This document shows positions 1 to 7,935 of a stretch of 64,000 nt of DNA, piece after piece. The position numbers and the translations under genes were made by a program. Below the pieces are notes generated by a model. The model was given only the letters and a program-made list of their open reading frames with translations, was not told the DNA's origin and made no database searches. The stretch is from Gemmata massiliana (GTDB lineage: Bacteria; Planctomycetota; Planctomycetia; Gemmatales; Gemmataceae): NCBI RefSeq assembly GCF_901538265.1, contig NZ_LR593886.1, forward strand, positions 3,518,843 to 3,582,842, given 5' to 3'. Positions within the stretch are counted from its first letter, which is position 1. Every line of letters begins with the position of its first letter.

Positions 1-648
1 GGCGCGGTGTTCCGCCCGAGCGGGCCGCCGCTCGAGTACACTGGCCACCAGTCCTCGCCGCACGGCACCACCGTCGCGGACATCGTTCTGACACTCGCGC
101 CGCGGGTGAAGCTCTACTCCGCCGACGTGTTCGGTCCGACCGGGTCGTGTGAAGTGGAAACGGTGATCGCTGCACTGCACCACGCGATCGACGTGTGGAA
201 AGTGAAGGTGATCAACCTCTCGCTCGGGGTGCCCGAACACAAACTGCAACAACTCCCGCGGCGCCAGCAGTTGCAGCGGGCGATCGAGGAGGCGTACTTT
301 CGCGATGTGCTGGTGTTCGCCGCCGCGCACAACGAGCACCCGCTAACGCGGAGCTACCCGGCCGCGTTCGCCCCGCCGCTCATCTCGGTGGACAAGGGGC
401 TGTTCGACGACCCGTTGCGCTTCGCCTACAAGTTGAGTGAACAGGTCGAGTTCCAGGCGCACAGCCGCGGGTACCTCGGCCCGTTCGCCCGCGAACCGGC
501 CACGAGTTGGGCGACCCCGCACCTGGCCGGGATCGCGGCGCGCATCCTTTCGTTGAAGCCGGACCTGAAGCCGTTCGAGATCAAAACGATCCTGTACTGG
601 CTGTTCCGCAGCGGGGGGAACGGTCACGCACCCGGGGCACCGGTGTAG
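1..648 (+). CDS. Subtilase (S8) family serine peptidase, C-terminal part
   Basis: The frame is open at the left edge, so the N-terminus is missing. What remains carries the catalytic histidine in SPHGTTVADI, the oxyanion-region stretch VINLSLG, and the catalytic serine in ATSWATPHLAG, in the order expected of subtilases. The catalytic aspartate should lie upstream of the window. The protein ends soon after the serine helix, as in minimal subtilases, with no visible C-terminal anchor. The last 25 bases overlap tail to tail with the convergent TIGR02996 gene. Family assignment is firm; substrate and location are unknown because any signal peptide is outside the window. Confidence 0.85.
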   Translation, partial: GAVFRPSGPPLEYTGHQSSPHGTTVADIVLTLAPRVKLYSADVFGPTGSCEVETVIAALHHAIDVWKVKVINLSLGVPEHKLQQLPRRQQLQRAIEEAYFRDVLVFAAAHNEHPLTRSYPAAFAPPLISVDKGLFDDPLRFAYKLSEQVEFQAHSRGYLGPFAREPATSWATPHLAGIAARILSLKPDLKPFEIKTILYWLFRSGGNGHAPGAPV

Positions 649-1415
649 GGATCGTGGAACCTCTGACGGAGTGCCCCCACCGCGACGGCACTGATGGGGT
701 TCGGGTACCAACTGATCTGTGCCAGCTCGTTCAGCGTGATGGAGTCGAGGAGCGCATAGGCGCCACGCTCGGTCACCGCGTTTCCCGCAAAATGGAGTGC
801 GCGCAACCGCTCGAATACAGTGGCGCGAGCGAGTGCTTCCAGCCCCACATCGGTCATCTCCACGCTACTGAGAACCAAAGACGCTACGTTACGAAGGTTC
901 GCGCACTGCGCGACCTGAGACGCCCCCTCGTCGCCGATCGTACCCGCGAGACGGAACCATTCGACCCGGGTGAAATAGGGGCAGGTGAGGATTTTCGGGA
1001 GCGCTTTGGTCGTAACGCGATTCACGTCCAGAATGGTCACGGGAGCGGCGGTGAAGATCTGGTCAGCGCGCTGCTGAATCGCTTTTGCACTGGCACAAAC
1101 GGTGGTCGGGAAGCCGCGCTGCCAGCTCCAGGGCCAACTCACGCCCGGGATCTTGGGTAACTCTTTCAGCCATCGCTCGTGATAACCTGCGAACGTGGTT
1201 GCCAAAAGCTGAGAGTGCGTTCGCACGGCCTCCGGTTCTCGGCGGGCGAAAGCAATTTCGTGCCGGATGTACGAGGCACGAACTGTTGCTTCATACGATT
1301 TACGGCCCTGGTACACGCCACTTTCTTCGAGCCAGTCGGCGTAAGCGAGGCGCGGCGTGTCTTCCTGCGGATGCTCACAGATCGCGCGGAACAGGGCTTC
1401 GCCATCGCCGGTCAT
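624..1415 (-). CDS. TIGR02996 domain protein with leucine-rich repeats
   Basis: The N-terminus (GEALFRAICEHPQEDTPRLAYADWLEESG) is split here as EALFRAICEHP and RLAYADWLEESG; it matches TIGR02996, a short domain expanded in Gemmata and relatives and often joined to repeats. Residues from about 130 on look like ribonuclease-inhibitor-type leucine-rich repeats (for example LRNVASLVLSSVEMTDVGLE). The function of this family is not known; the repeats suggest protein binding. No export signal is seen, so it is probably cytoplasmic. The start ATG has no strong Shine-Dalgarno site. The stop overlaps the convergent subtilase gene by 25 bases. Confidence 0.8.
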   Translation of the reverse strand: MTGDGEALFRAICEHPQEDTPRLAYADWLEESGVYQGRKSYEATVRASYIRHEIAFARREPEAVRTHSQLLATTFAGYHERWLKELPKIPGVSWPWSWQRGFPTTVCASAKAIQQRADQIFTAAPVTILDVNRVTTKALPKILTCPYFTRVEWFRLAGTIGDEGASQVAQCANLRNVASLVLSSVEMTDVGLEALARATVFERLRALHFAGNAVTERGAYALLDSITLNELAQISWYPNPISAVAVGALRQRFHDPYTGAPGA

Positions 1416-1439
1416 GGCCGCACATCGTTTCGTTTGGAC

Positions 1440-2471
1440 TCACTTGGTCTCGCCACGCAGTTCGAGTACCGCGGTGCCGAACGCCCGGCCGATTTTGCAC
1501 ATGGTCTTCGCGCTGCCGAAGTAGTGGTACGGGTAATCGCTGCCCACTTTGTTCCATTCGTCGAGGTTCTCGCGCCAGCCCTTCTTGAACACGGCCTCCG
1601 CATCGGTGTCCCAGAACGCATCCGTTTTCACCAGCGCGACGTCCCCGCGGAACTCGGGCACGTTCATAACGGCAGCCTGGGCGTCCTTGAATTTCTTGAT
1701 ATTCGTGCTCGGGTTTGCACCCTCCACACCCATTTGCCCGACCACGAACGGGAGCTTCGGTGCCTTCAGATCTTTGCGCACATCACGAATGAAGTGCGCG
1801 AGATTGGCCGCGTATTCGGCGGTCGCGTCCGCACTAATCATGTCGTTCCAACCCTGAAACCACACGAATCCGGCGATCTCGTATCCCTGATCCGCGTAAT
1901 CCGGGAAGTGTTTCTTCGGGTTTGTGAGCGTGTCACTCACTTCGCTGAGCATGGCCCGGTACGAGTCCCCGAACGGTTTCTTCACGTCGTCGAGCGTCGC
2001 GTTCTCCTTACCCTTCTGCTTTTTGAGATCGGCGAGCATTTTGTTGAGAGCTGCATCAGGTGGGAGGCCCGCGGACGGCGAGCGGAAGTCGCGGTACAGG
2101 CTGCGCCCGCCCCACGCGGTCTTGATGAGCAGGACGGGTTCGGTGAACCGGTCGCCGACGACCGTACCGAATTCGAGTTCCGGCCCGATGCATTGGGGCG
2201 ACCCGTACCCAATGGTGAGCTTGCCTTTGCGATCGAGGAACTTGATCCATACGTCGTCGCGTTCGATCCACTTACCGTCCTTCTGCCAGTGTTTGAAGAG
2301 GTCGCGCGTGGCCGGTTGTTGGGCCTGATACTCGGCCAGTGAGACTTTCGCTTTGCCCTCCATGTTCGATTGCCCGGCCAGGATGAACACTTTCACCGGT
2401 TTTGGCGGGTCTGCGGCCTTGAGCGCGGGAAGGGGAGCGGACAGGAGCAACAAAACGAGTAGCGTTCGCAC
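1440..2471 (-). CDS. Sialate O-acetylesterase-like (SASA/DUF303) secreted esterase
   Basis: After a signal peptide (RTLLVLLLLSAPLPALKAA) the mature protein opens with VFILAGQSNMEG, the nucleophile block of the SASA family of SGNH carbohydrate esterases. Mid-protein WGGRSLYRDF and FVWFQGWND are also typical, and a histidine in YPYHYFGSA near the C-terminus is a candidate catalytic base. I place the start at the GTG at 2471 because it begins the signal peptide; the frame extends upstream to 2699 but that part is Arg-rich and unlike the family. The likely role is removing acetyl groups from exported or environmental polysaccharide. About 343 residues. Confidence 0.82.
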   Translation of the reverse strand: MRTLLVLLLLSAPLPALKAADPPKPVKVFILAGQSNMEGKAKVSLAEYQAQQPATRDLFKHWQKDGKWIERDDVWIKFLDRKGKLTIGYGSPQCIGPELEFGTVVGDRFTEPVLLIKTAWGGRSLYRDFRSPSAGLPPDAALNKMLADLKKQKGKENATLDDVKKPFGDSYRAMLSEVSDTLTNPKKHFPDYADQGYEIAGFVWFQGWNDMISADATAEYAANLAHFIRDVRKDLKAPKLPFVVGQMGVEGANPSTNIKKFKDAQAAVMNVPEFRGDVALVKTDAFWDTDAEAVFKKGWRENLDEWNKVGSDYPYHYFGSAKTMCKIGRAFGTAVLELRGETK

Positions 2472-2692
2472 GACTGGACCTCGGGCGTGTATTGGGGTGA
2501 GAGCGTCATTGTTCCCGATTGATGCGAGAAGTCGCAACCGAAAACCGCCGCGACCGCATACCGCGCTTCTCCCCTTCAATCCGACGCGCCGTCCCAACGC
2601 GCCCGCCCCGGGCAGGGTTATCCAATAGACGGGGCACCGCGTGGTGCGGTACAAAACAAAACGAGCGTTCTTGGTTCCAGGGGGGCGACGGT

Positions 2693-3541
2693 ATGGCACG
2701 GTACACGGCTTGGGCAGCGTTCGTAGGGGCCGTGGTGCTCGTTGTCGGGTGCGGGCCGGAGAAGGAGCTGCCCACCGTCGGACCGTCGGGTGAAGGCGCG
2801 GGTGCTCAACGCCCGGTGGCGCCCGCGAAATCCGATCCGGAAGCCCAGGCGGTTATCGATCGGGCGGTGAAGGCGCTGACCGGCGGGAAGCCGGAACTGC
2901 TCGCGAAGGGAAAATTCTGCCGCTGCGTGATGAAGGGGCAGATGTTCTCGATCGAGCAGGCGAATCAGGCCAACGACACGACCCGCACGATTGTAACCGC
3001 TTGGCCGGACCGGTTCTTCTCGTCGAATGAGCAATTCCCTCTCGGTAACCGGGCGCTGCTTGAGGTGTGGTTGCGCCGCCCGGACCTGGTCATTACCAAT
3101 AATGGCACCCCAGTTCCGTTATCAAACATCGACTCGTTCGAGCGCTTCTTCGCGGCCGATGTGGTGGGGCAGAGCTGGATGCTGCTGCTGCTGCCGGCCA
3201 CTGATCCGAAAGCAGTGGCTTTCGATCTCGAACAGATCACGGCGGGGAAGCGCGAACTGTCGCGCCTTAAACTCGCGCTGGGTGAGTTCCCGTTCTACCA
3301 GCTCACGTTCGATGCGAAGACCGACTTGCTGCTCCGGGCCGAGTACACCAACAGCCGGGACAACGTGTTGCAGCCCACCACGATGATCTTCTCGGAGCAC
3401 AAGATTGTGGACGGATTGATGCTTCCGCACCAGATCGAGTGCCGGCACAACGGCTCGGTCGTCGAAAAGTGGACCGTCGAGAAGTGGGAGTTCCCGGCGA
3501 CCATCGGCGACCAGGAATTTAGCCCCTCGAAGAAGAAGTAG
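2693..3541 (+). CDS. Exported lipoprotein, DUF2092/LolA-like
   Basis: The start at 2693 is preceded by a run of six G residues at good distance and begins a lipoprotein signal peptide ending in VVGCGPEK, so the frame's upstream extension to 2519 is rejected. The 282-residue product contains DPEAQAVIDRAVKALTGGKP followed by beta-rich sequence with repeated aromatic residues, resembling periplasmic lipoprotein-carrier-like folds (DUF2092/LolA). The function is unknown. It is transcribed divergently from the esterase gene at 2471, with roughly 220 bases between the two starts. The lipobox is clear; the fold comparison is tentative. Confidence 0.7.
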   Translation: MARYTAWAAFVGAVVLVVGCGPEKELPTVGPSGEGAGAQRPVAPAKSDPEAQAVIDRAVKALTGGKPELLAKGKFCRCVMKGQMFSIEQANQANDTTRTIVTAWPDRFFSSNEQFPLGNRALLEVWLRRPDLVITNNGTPVPLSNIDSFERFFAADVVGQSWMLLLLPATDPKAVAFDLEQITAGKRELSRLKLALGEFPFYQLTFDAKTDLLLRAEYTNSRDNVLQPTTMIFSEHKIVDGLMLPHQIECRHNGSVVEKWTVEKWEFPATIGDQEFSPSKKK

Positions 3542-3552
3542 AGGTACCCACA

Positions 3553-5076
3553 TTACGGCGGGTAGCCCTGCACGGCTGGGGGCTTCCCGCTTGAAGAAGA
3601 CGGCGGCTCTAACCAACTCGGTCCGCTGAACGGGCGGGCGGACGAAGCCGGGGGCCAGTCCGGGCGGAAACTCGGGACACCGGGTAAGTCTTTCAGCCCC
3701 CCGCTCGGGCGCAGAGCACCGCCGATGCCGATCAGTTCCGGCCGGCGCGCGACTTTGTCCGCGAACACCTCCAGATCGCGCGTGACCTTTTCAGAGCGCG
3801 CGAGAATGCGTGCCAGCGACCCGGCCGCGGCGTCGAGGTTCTGGTACACACCGGGTTCGGTCATGAGCTTTTGAAGCGTCCCGTTCTCTTTCGCGAACGC
3901 GTTCACGACCCCTCGAATCTCCGCAATCATCTTGCTCAACTGGTCAGCGGCATCGGTCACGTTCTTCACCAGGCTCTCGGACCGCGCCGCGAGCGGTCGG
4001 GTGACCGCACGCACGTCGGCGACGATCTGTCCCACCTCGGTCACGCGGCCGTCGATGTTTTTGATGGTTTTCTCGGCCGTATCGAGGATCGTGCCGAGCG
4101 ACCCGGCGAATTTGATTACGGTTATAGCGACGCTGTTGAGGTTCTTCAGCACCTCCGTGAACTGCTTACGGTTCTCCGGCGAAAGAACGTCGTTCACGCC
4201 GTCGAATGCCTGTCGCGCTCCCTTCACGGCCGCGAGCACTTCGGGTTCGAGGCGCTTCATCGTGGCCCGAAAGTCGTCTACCGCGGGCTTGATCGTCCGG
4301 AGGGCTTCCTGGGCGTCGCGGATGAGAGCCTTGATGTTCGGTTCTTCTGGCCCAGCGGGTTGCGCTGCGACCACGAACCCGATGGGCGCGCCCGCGGTAG
4401 GTGCTCCGTCGCGCGGCGGCGCGGGAGCGTCCAAACCCAGCAAGTTCTGAAGCTTCGAGTTGGTCTTCCGAATTTCAGGGATAAACGCGCGCACGTCCTT
4501 AAACAGCCCCGTGGCCTCGTCCACTGCGAGTTCGAGTTTGGGGGTCAGTTCGCCGAGCTTCTCCACCTTCTCAAAGGCCCTTGTGATTTTGTCCAGCGAC
4601 TGTTGCGCGGTAGCCAGTGCGTTCGAGGCCGGTCCGACGAAGCTCCGCGGTGTGATGGGCGGGACGCCGGGAATGTCGCTATCGGGGGGCCACTCATCTC
4701 CGCGCGGGACGGGCTGGTTGTCTTGTCCGAGTTTGGGCAGGAAGTCGATGGCCGTGTCGCCGCTGAGCAGTCCCCGCGTGATGTGGGCTTCTTCCGAGGT
4801 TCGCGGGAGGTACTTGCGGTCGACGGAGATCCGCACCCGGACCTGACCGCTCACCGGGTCGAGCTCGAGCGCCGTTACCTGGCCGATGCGCACGCCCGAT
4901 TTGCGGATGGGGATGCCGGGACCGATTCCAGGTGCCTCGGGAAACAGAACAGAGTACCGGGTGTCGCTCGAAAACAACCGTGGCGCGCCGCCAAACAGGA
5001 CGACGAGGCCCGCGAGCGCGATCAGTGACGCGCCCATGAACAGCCCCAATCGTAACCGTAGCGCTCGCTCCGCCAT
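3553..5076 (-). CDS. MCE (MlaD-like) domain protein
   Basis: An N-terminal membrane helix (LGLFMGASLIALAGLVVLF) is followed at about residues 38-116 by an MCE domain: YSVLFPEAPGIGPGIPIRKSG is the start of the block and VRISVDRKYLPRTSE its end. The rest is a long, mostly helical region (about 150-450) and a Pro/Ser-rich tail. MCE proteins are the lipid-binding subunits of Mla-type lipid transport systems; this one should sit in the inner membrane facing the periplasm. The partner ATPase and permease are not next to it. It lies 65 bases downstream of a lipoprotein gene on the same strand, which may be its outer-membrane partner. Confidence 0.85.
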   Translation of the reverse strand: MAERALRLRLGLFMGASLIALAGLVVLFGGAPRLFSSDTRYSVLFPEAPGIGPGIPIRKSGVRIGQVTALELDPVSGQVRVRISVDRKYLPRTSEEAHITRGLLSGDTAIDFLPKLGQDNQPVPRGDEWPPDSDIPGVPPITPRSFVGPASNALATAQQSLDKITRAFEKVEKLGELTPKLELAVDEATGLFKDVRAFIPEIRKTNSKLQNLLGLDAPAPPRDGAPTAGAPIGFVVAAQPAGPEEPNIKALIRDAQEALRTIKPAVDDFRATMKRLEPEVLAAVKGARQAFDGVNDVLSPENRKQFTEVLKNLNSVAITVIKFAGSLGTILDTAEKTIKNIDGRVTEVGQIVADVRAVTRPLAARSESLVKNVTDAADQLSKMIAEIRGVVNAFAKENGTLQKLMTEPGVYQNLDAAAGSLARILARSEKVTRDLEVFADKVARRPELIGIGGALRPSGGLKDLPGVPSFRPDWPPASSARPFSGPSWLEPPSSSSGKPPAVQGYPP

Positions 5077-5141
5077 GATGCGCTAATTGTCCCCTTACGT
5101 GGGCGGGCGGTCGAAGTTCTGCGAGCGCCCGCAAGAAGCAT

Positions 5142-5756
5142 TTACTTACAGTTCCGGATTCGCCGCAGAATTTCCTGCTCGAAAGCGAAGTCCCGGCCGA
5201 CCTTGAACCAGGCGCGGGTACTCGCGGTTTCGGGGGTGACGACCTCCAGTTGCCGGTCCACCGTGGGCGATTCCTGGAACACCGCGTTGCCCACCGTCGC
5301 GTGGGCCGGGCGCGGGACGTCCTCGAGTTCCTTATCGACGACGACGTATACAAGATAACCGCCGCGTTCGCCGGCGCGAATCTCCACGGTCGCGACCTGT
5401 CGGACGCTCTGGAACGTTGCGAGCAAGCGCTGTCGGGGGTCCGGGTTCCCGGCCTTCCAGAATTGCTCGTACCCGGGCGCGACGCGCGGCTTCGTAGTGA
5501 TGCGCCCCTCGTAGGCGTTGGGCGTCTGAAGCTCGAAGTAGTCGTCGAGTACCTCAATGACCTTTTCAAAGACTTCGCGGTACGATTCGGCCGTGGGCTG
5601 ACCCGGCGACACGAGGACCGGGTTCTCGACCTCCGCGCGACGAACGGTCAGCGGGTTGTCGAGGGGCGGAGCGGTGGCGCAGCCGGTCTGTCCGAGCGCG
5701 ACGGCGCAAACCGTAATCGCGACGACCCGGAGCGTAACTACTCGCCGCGTGCCCAT
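5142..5756 (-). CDS. Lipoprotein of unknown function upstream of the MCE gene
   Basis: The 204-residue product starts with a lipoprotein signal peptide (VVAITVCAVALGQTGCATAP), with the lipidated cysteine in QTGC. The mature part contains SYREVFEKVIEVLDDYFELQ and a beta-rich centre, and ends with a short charged helix. I do not recognise the family. Its position directly upstream of the MCE gene, same strand, suggests an envelope lipid-transport role, by analogy with MCE operons that encode a lipoprotein. That is inference from context only. Confidence 0.72.
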   Translation of the reverse strand: MGTRRVVTLRVVAITVCAVALGQTGCATAPPLDNPLTVRRAEVENPVLVSPGQPTAESYREVFEKVIEVLDDYFELQTPNAYEGRITTKPRVAPGYEQFWKAGNPDPRQRLLATFQSVRQVATVEIRAGERGGYLVYVVVDKELEDVPRPAHATVGNAVFQESPTVDRQLEVVTPETASTRAWFKVGRDFAFEQEILRRIRNCK

Positions 5757-6384
5757 GCGGGGTGCCTCTCGTCTAGCCGTTGGCGGAAGGGCGCCGGTAT
5801 GCCAGCGCCGCGCGGTCCGGTCAAGGCGGCGTTGACCGGGTACGGGGCTTGCCCACTTTCACATATCCAACGCTTCGGGCTGAGCTTGTCCGGGGGCGCT
5901 ATTGCCCCCAGATTGCCGGCGCGGGGGCTTGGTACGGGTCACGTGTTGCTCGGGGGGCCGGCACGGGGGGCGGGTGGCAGGGCGACGACGTGACGGATCG
6001 AAACTTCGGCACGAAGTTGGCCGAGGCCGTTCGTAAAAGGGGTAAGATCGGATGGAAACTCGTCCACGAGAAACATTAGATTTTGACGCAAATTCATCCC
6101 TGCAATCTGAATGATCTGTATTTGTCGAATGGCGCGCGTCTTCCTTTTGCGGGAAATGCCATTTTACATTACGTGACTTCTGTTGGCTAAAATGTGGCCT
6201 ATTGTGGCTATTTCTTGGCCGGTTGGTTCGGCACGTTCATCGAGAATACTTGATTTCTGCTCGTTTTCTGTTCGGCACGAGCCGTGCTTGTAGTCTGACT
6301 TACCCAAGCCGGCTCGCTCCGCAGCGGATCACTCCCCGCGTCCGTAGGCACGCCGCACCACACGTAACTCTCAGAGGTCTCTCG
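5757..6384. other. Intergenic region between divergent genes
   Basis: About 630 bases separate the lipoprotein gene (leftward) from the prepilin-like gene (rightward). The first half is GC-rich and can be read as low-quality protein in one frame; the second half (about 6070-6260) is AT-richer and probably holds the promoter of the prepilin-like gene. One small possible reading frame, GTG at 5989 to a stop at 6079, would encode about 29 residues ending in GWKLVHEKH behind an AGGG; it has no other support. No RNA gene was recognised. Confidence 0.5.
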
Positions 6385-7449
6385 ATGCGCCGGCGTGCCG
6401 GTTTTACGCTCATTGAACTGTTGGTTGTGATTGCGATCATTGCGATCTTGATCGGCCTACTACTACCCGCGGTACAGAAGGTTCGCGAAGCAGCGGCCCG
6501 GATGAGTTGCTCCAATAACCTCAAACAGATCGGGCTCGCGTTCCACAATCACGAGAGCGCACTGGGTTACTTCCCGGCAATGCGCACGACCGGCGCGGCC
6601 CCGGGGCCGACCGGGGTACTCAACGGTTGGGGGCTGAGTCTGCTCCCGTACCTCGAACAGAACCAAGTTTACACCGGGTTCAACCTGAACCTGCCGTGGT
6701 ACGCAGGCCCACAGGACTCGCCCGCGTCGAATAACCTCACCCTCAGCCAGACCAAGCTGAAAGTGTACCGGTGCCCGTCCGCACCCGAGCGCGACGGGTT
6801 CGCTGCACCGACGCCTGCCGTGGTTGCACTCGACACCGCAACCACCTGGCCTGCGCTCCCGGGCACGACCAACGACTTGGCCACGGCCAACATCCGCCGG
6901 ACGGCTTCATCGGACTACAGCGCTCTGTTCGGCGGCGGCGGGTACGGTCTGCCGCTCCTGGATGGTAGCAACACCATCGTGAGCGCGACGGGCATCGAGT
7001 ACGCCCTCCAGAAGCAGCGGAAGATCCTCGAAATCAGCGACGGCACGTCGAACACGATCCTGATTGCAGAAATGGCCGGGCGCCCGCTCCACTATGTGAA
7101 GGGGAAGGCCCAGAACGGCTCGTCGGTCCTCGGGTCCGGGATCGCGTCCCTAACCGCGGCCTTCGCGGACCGCAAATACTGCCAGCCCCCGTGGTCCGAT
7201 TGGGGGAGCGGCCCGTCGAATGCGTTCTCGTTCTTCGACGGGACCGGGACCGAGGGGCGCGTCACGGTCGGGTCGGTCGCGGCGTGCGCGGTGAACTGCA
7301 ACAACGTCACCGGGATCTACGCCTTCCACTCGGGCGGGGCGAACGTCGTTCTGGCCGACGGGAGCGTGCAGTTCCTGACCGAATCGAAGGCCCCGTTCGT
7401 CGTCAGCCGGATGCTGTTCGCCAACGACGGGAACCCGCTCGGCGAGTAG
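6385..7449 (+). CDS. DUF1559 prepilin-like protein (H-X9-DG type)
   Basis: The ATG at 6385 follows an AGAGG and opens directly on the type IV prepilin cleavage motif [12 protein letters not shown], with the +5 glutamate, then an [17 protein letters not shown] segment typical of DUF1559. The C-terminus carries [18 protein letters not shown], the H-X9-DG signature. Such proteins are processed by prepilin peptidase and are thought to be pseudopilins or surface appendage subunits; they are massively expanded in planctomycetes and their roles are mostly unknown. The frame extends upstream to 6202 but that part is not homologous. It is followed 21 bases later by a small lipoprotein gene, a common pairing. 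Confidence 0.9.
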   Translation: MRRRAGFTLIELLVVIAIIAILIGLLLPAVQKVREAAARMSCSNNLKQIGLAFHNHESALGYFPAMRTTGAAPGPTGVLNGWGLSLLPYLEQNQVYTGFNLNLPWYAGPQDSPASNNLTLSQTKLKVYRCPSAPERDGFAAPTPAVVALDTATTWPALPGTTNDLATANIRRTASSDYSALFGGGGYGLPLLDGSNTIVSATGIEYALQKQRKILEISDGTSNTILIAEMAGRPLHYVKGKAQNGSSVLGSGIASLTAAFADRKYCQPPWSDWGSGPSNAFSFFDGTGTEGRVTVGSVAACAVNCNNVTGIYAFHSGGANVVLADGSVQFLTESKAPFVVSRMLFANDGNPLGE

Positions 7450-7470
7450 CGTACCAATTAGGAGTTCGTA

Positions 7471-7908
7471 ATGACCGGTCGGTGGATCGTGGTCGGGTTG
7501 GTGCTCGCGCTTCTCACGGGGTGCGGGGGGAACGAGAAAGAGTGGCCGAAGCGGTACCCGGTGTCCGGTCAGGTGCTCGTGGACGGTAAGCCCGCGGTCC
7601 GGGCGACGGTCGCGTTCCACCCGCTCGCGCCGCACTCGGACGGGAAGAGTTACGCTCCGTCCACGTTCACCGACGAAACGGGCGCGTTCAAACTAACGAC
7701 CGTCGAGGCCGGCGACGGCGCGCCGGCCGGCGAGTACACCGTGACTGTTGTGGCCAACTATATCGTGCGGGACGGGCAGGACGTTCCGGTTCCGGATCTG
7801 CTCCGGGGCCAGTTCGCCGACCCGAAGAAATCGCAGCTCAAGGTCACCGTGCGGGAGGGGGACAACGCCCTCCCCGCGTTCGACCTCAAGTCCTCGCCGA
7901 AGCCCTGA
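7471..7908 (+). CDS. Small lipoprotein with carboxypeptidase-regulatory-like fold
   Basis: An AGGAG lies seven bases before the ATG. The 145-residue product has a lipoprotein signal ending LLTGCGGN and a single beta-sandwich unit: YPVSGQVLVDGKPAVRATVAF, then TDETGAFKLTTVEAGDGAPAGEYTVTV. This is the transthyretin/carboxypeptidase regulatory-like layout that accompanies DUF1559 genes. It is in the same operon as the prepilin-like gene upstream and probably anchors or decorates an envelope structure. Compare the relatives at 16623 and 20204, which share the PAGEY/PAGEH VTLYW core. Confidence 0.8.
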   Translation: MTGRWIVVGLVLALLTGCGGNEKEWPKRYPVSGQVLVDGKPAVRATVAFHPLAPHSDGKSYAPSTFTDETGAFKLTTVEAGDGAPAGEYTVTVVANYIVRDGQDVPVPDLLRGQFADPKKSQLKVTVREGDNALPAFDLKSSPKP

Positions 7909-7935
7909 GTATTCTTCCGTAGCGGAGCGATCGTG

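Noticed and set aside
5780-6079. 99-codon plus-strand frame in the gap before the first prepilin gene
   Set aside because: It is Gly/Arg-rich without motifs or a clear ribosome binding site; only its last 29 codons look protein-like.
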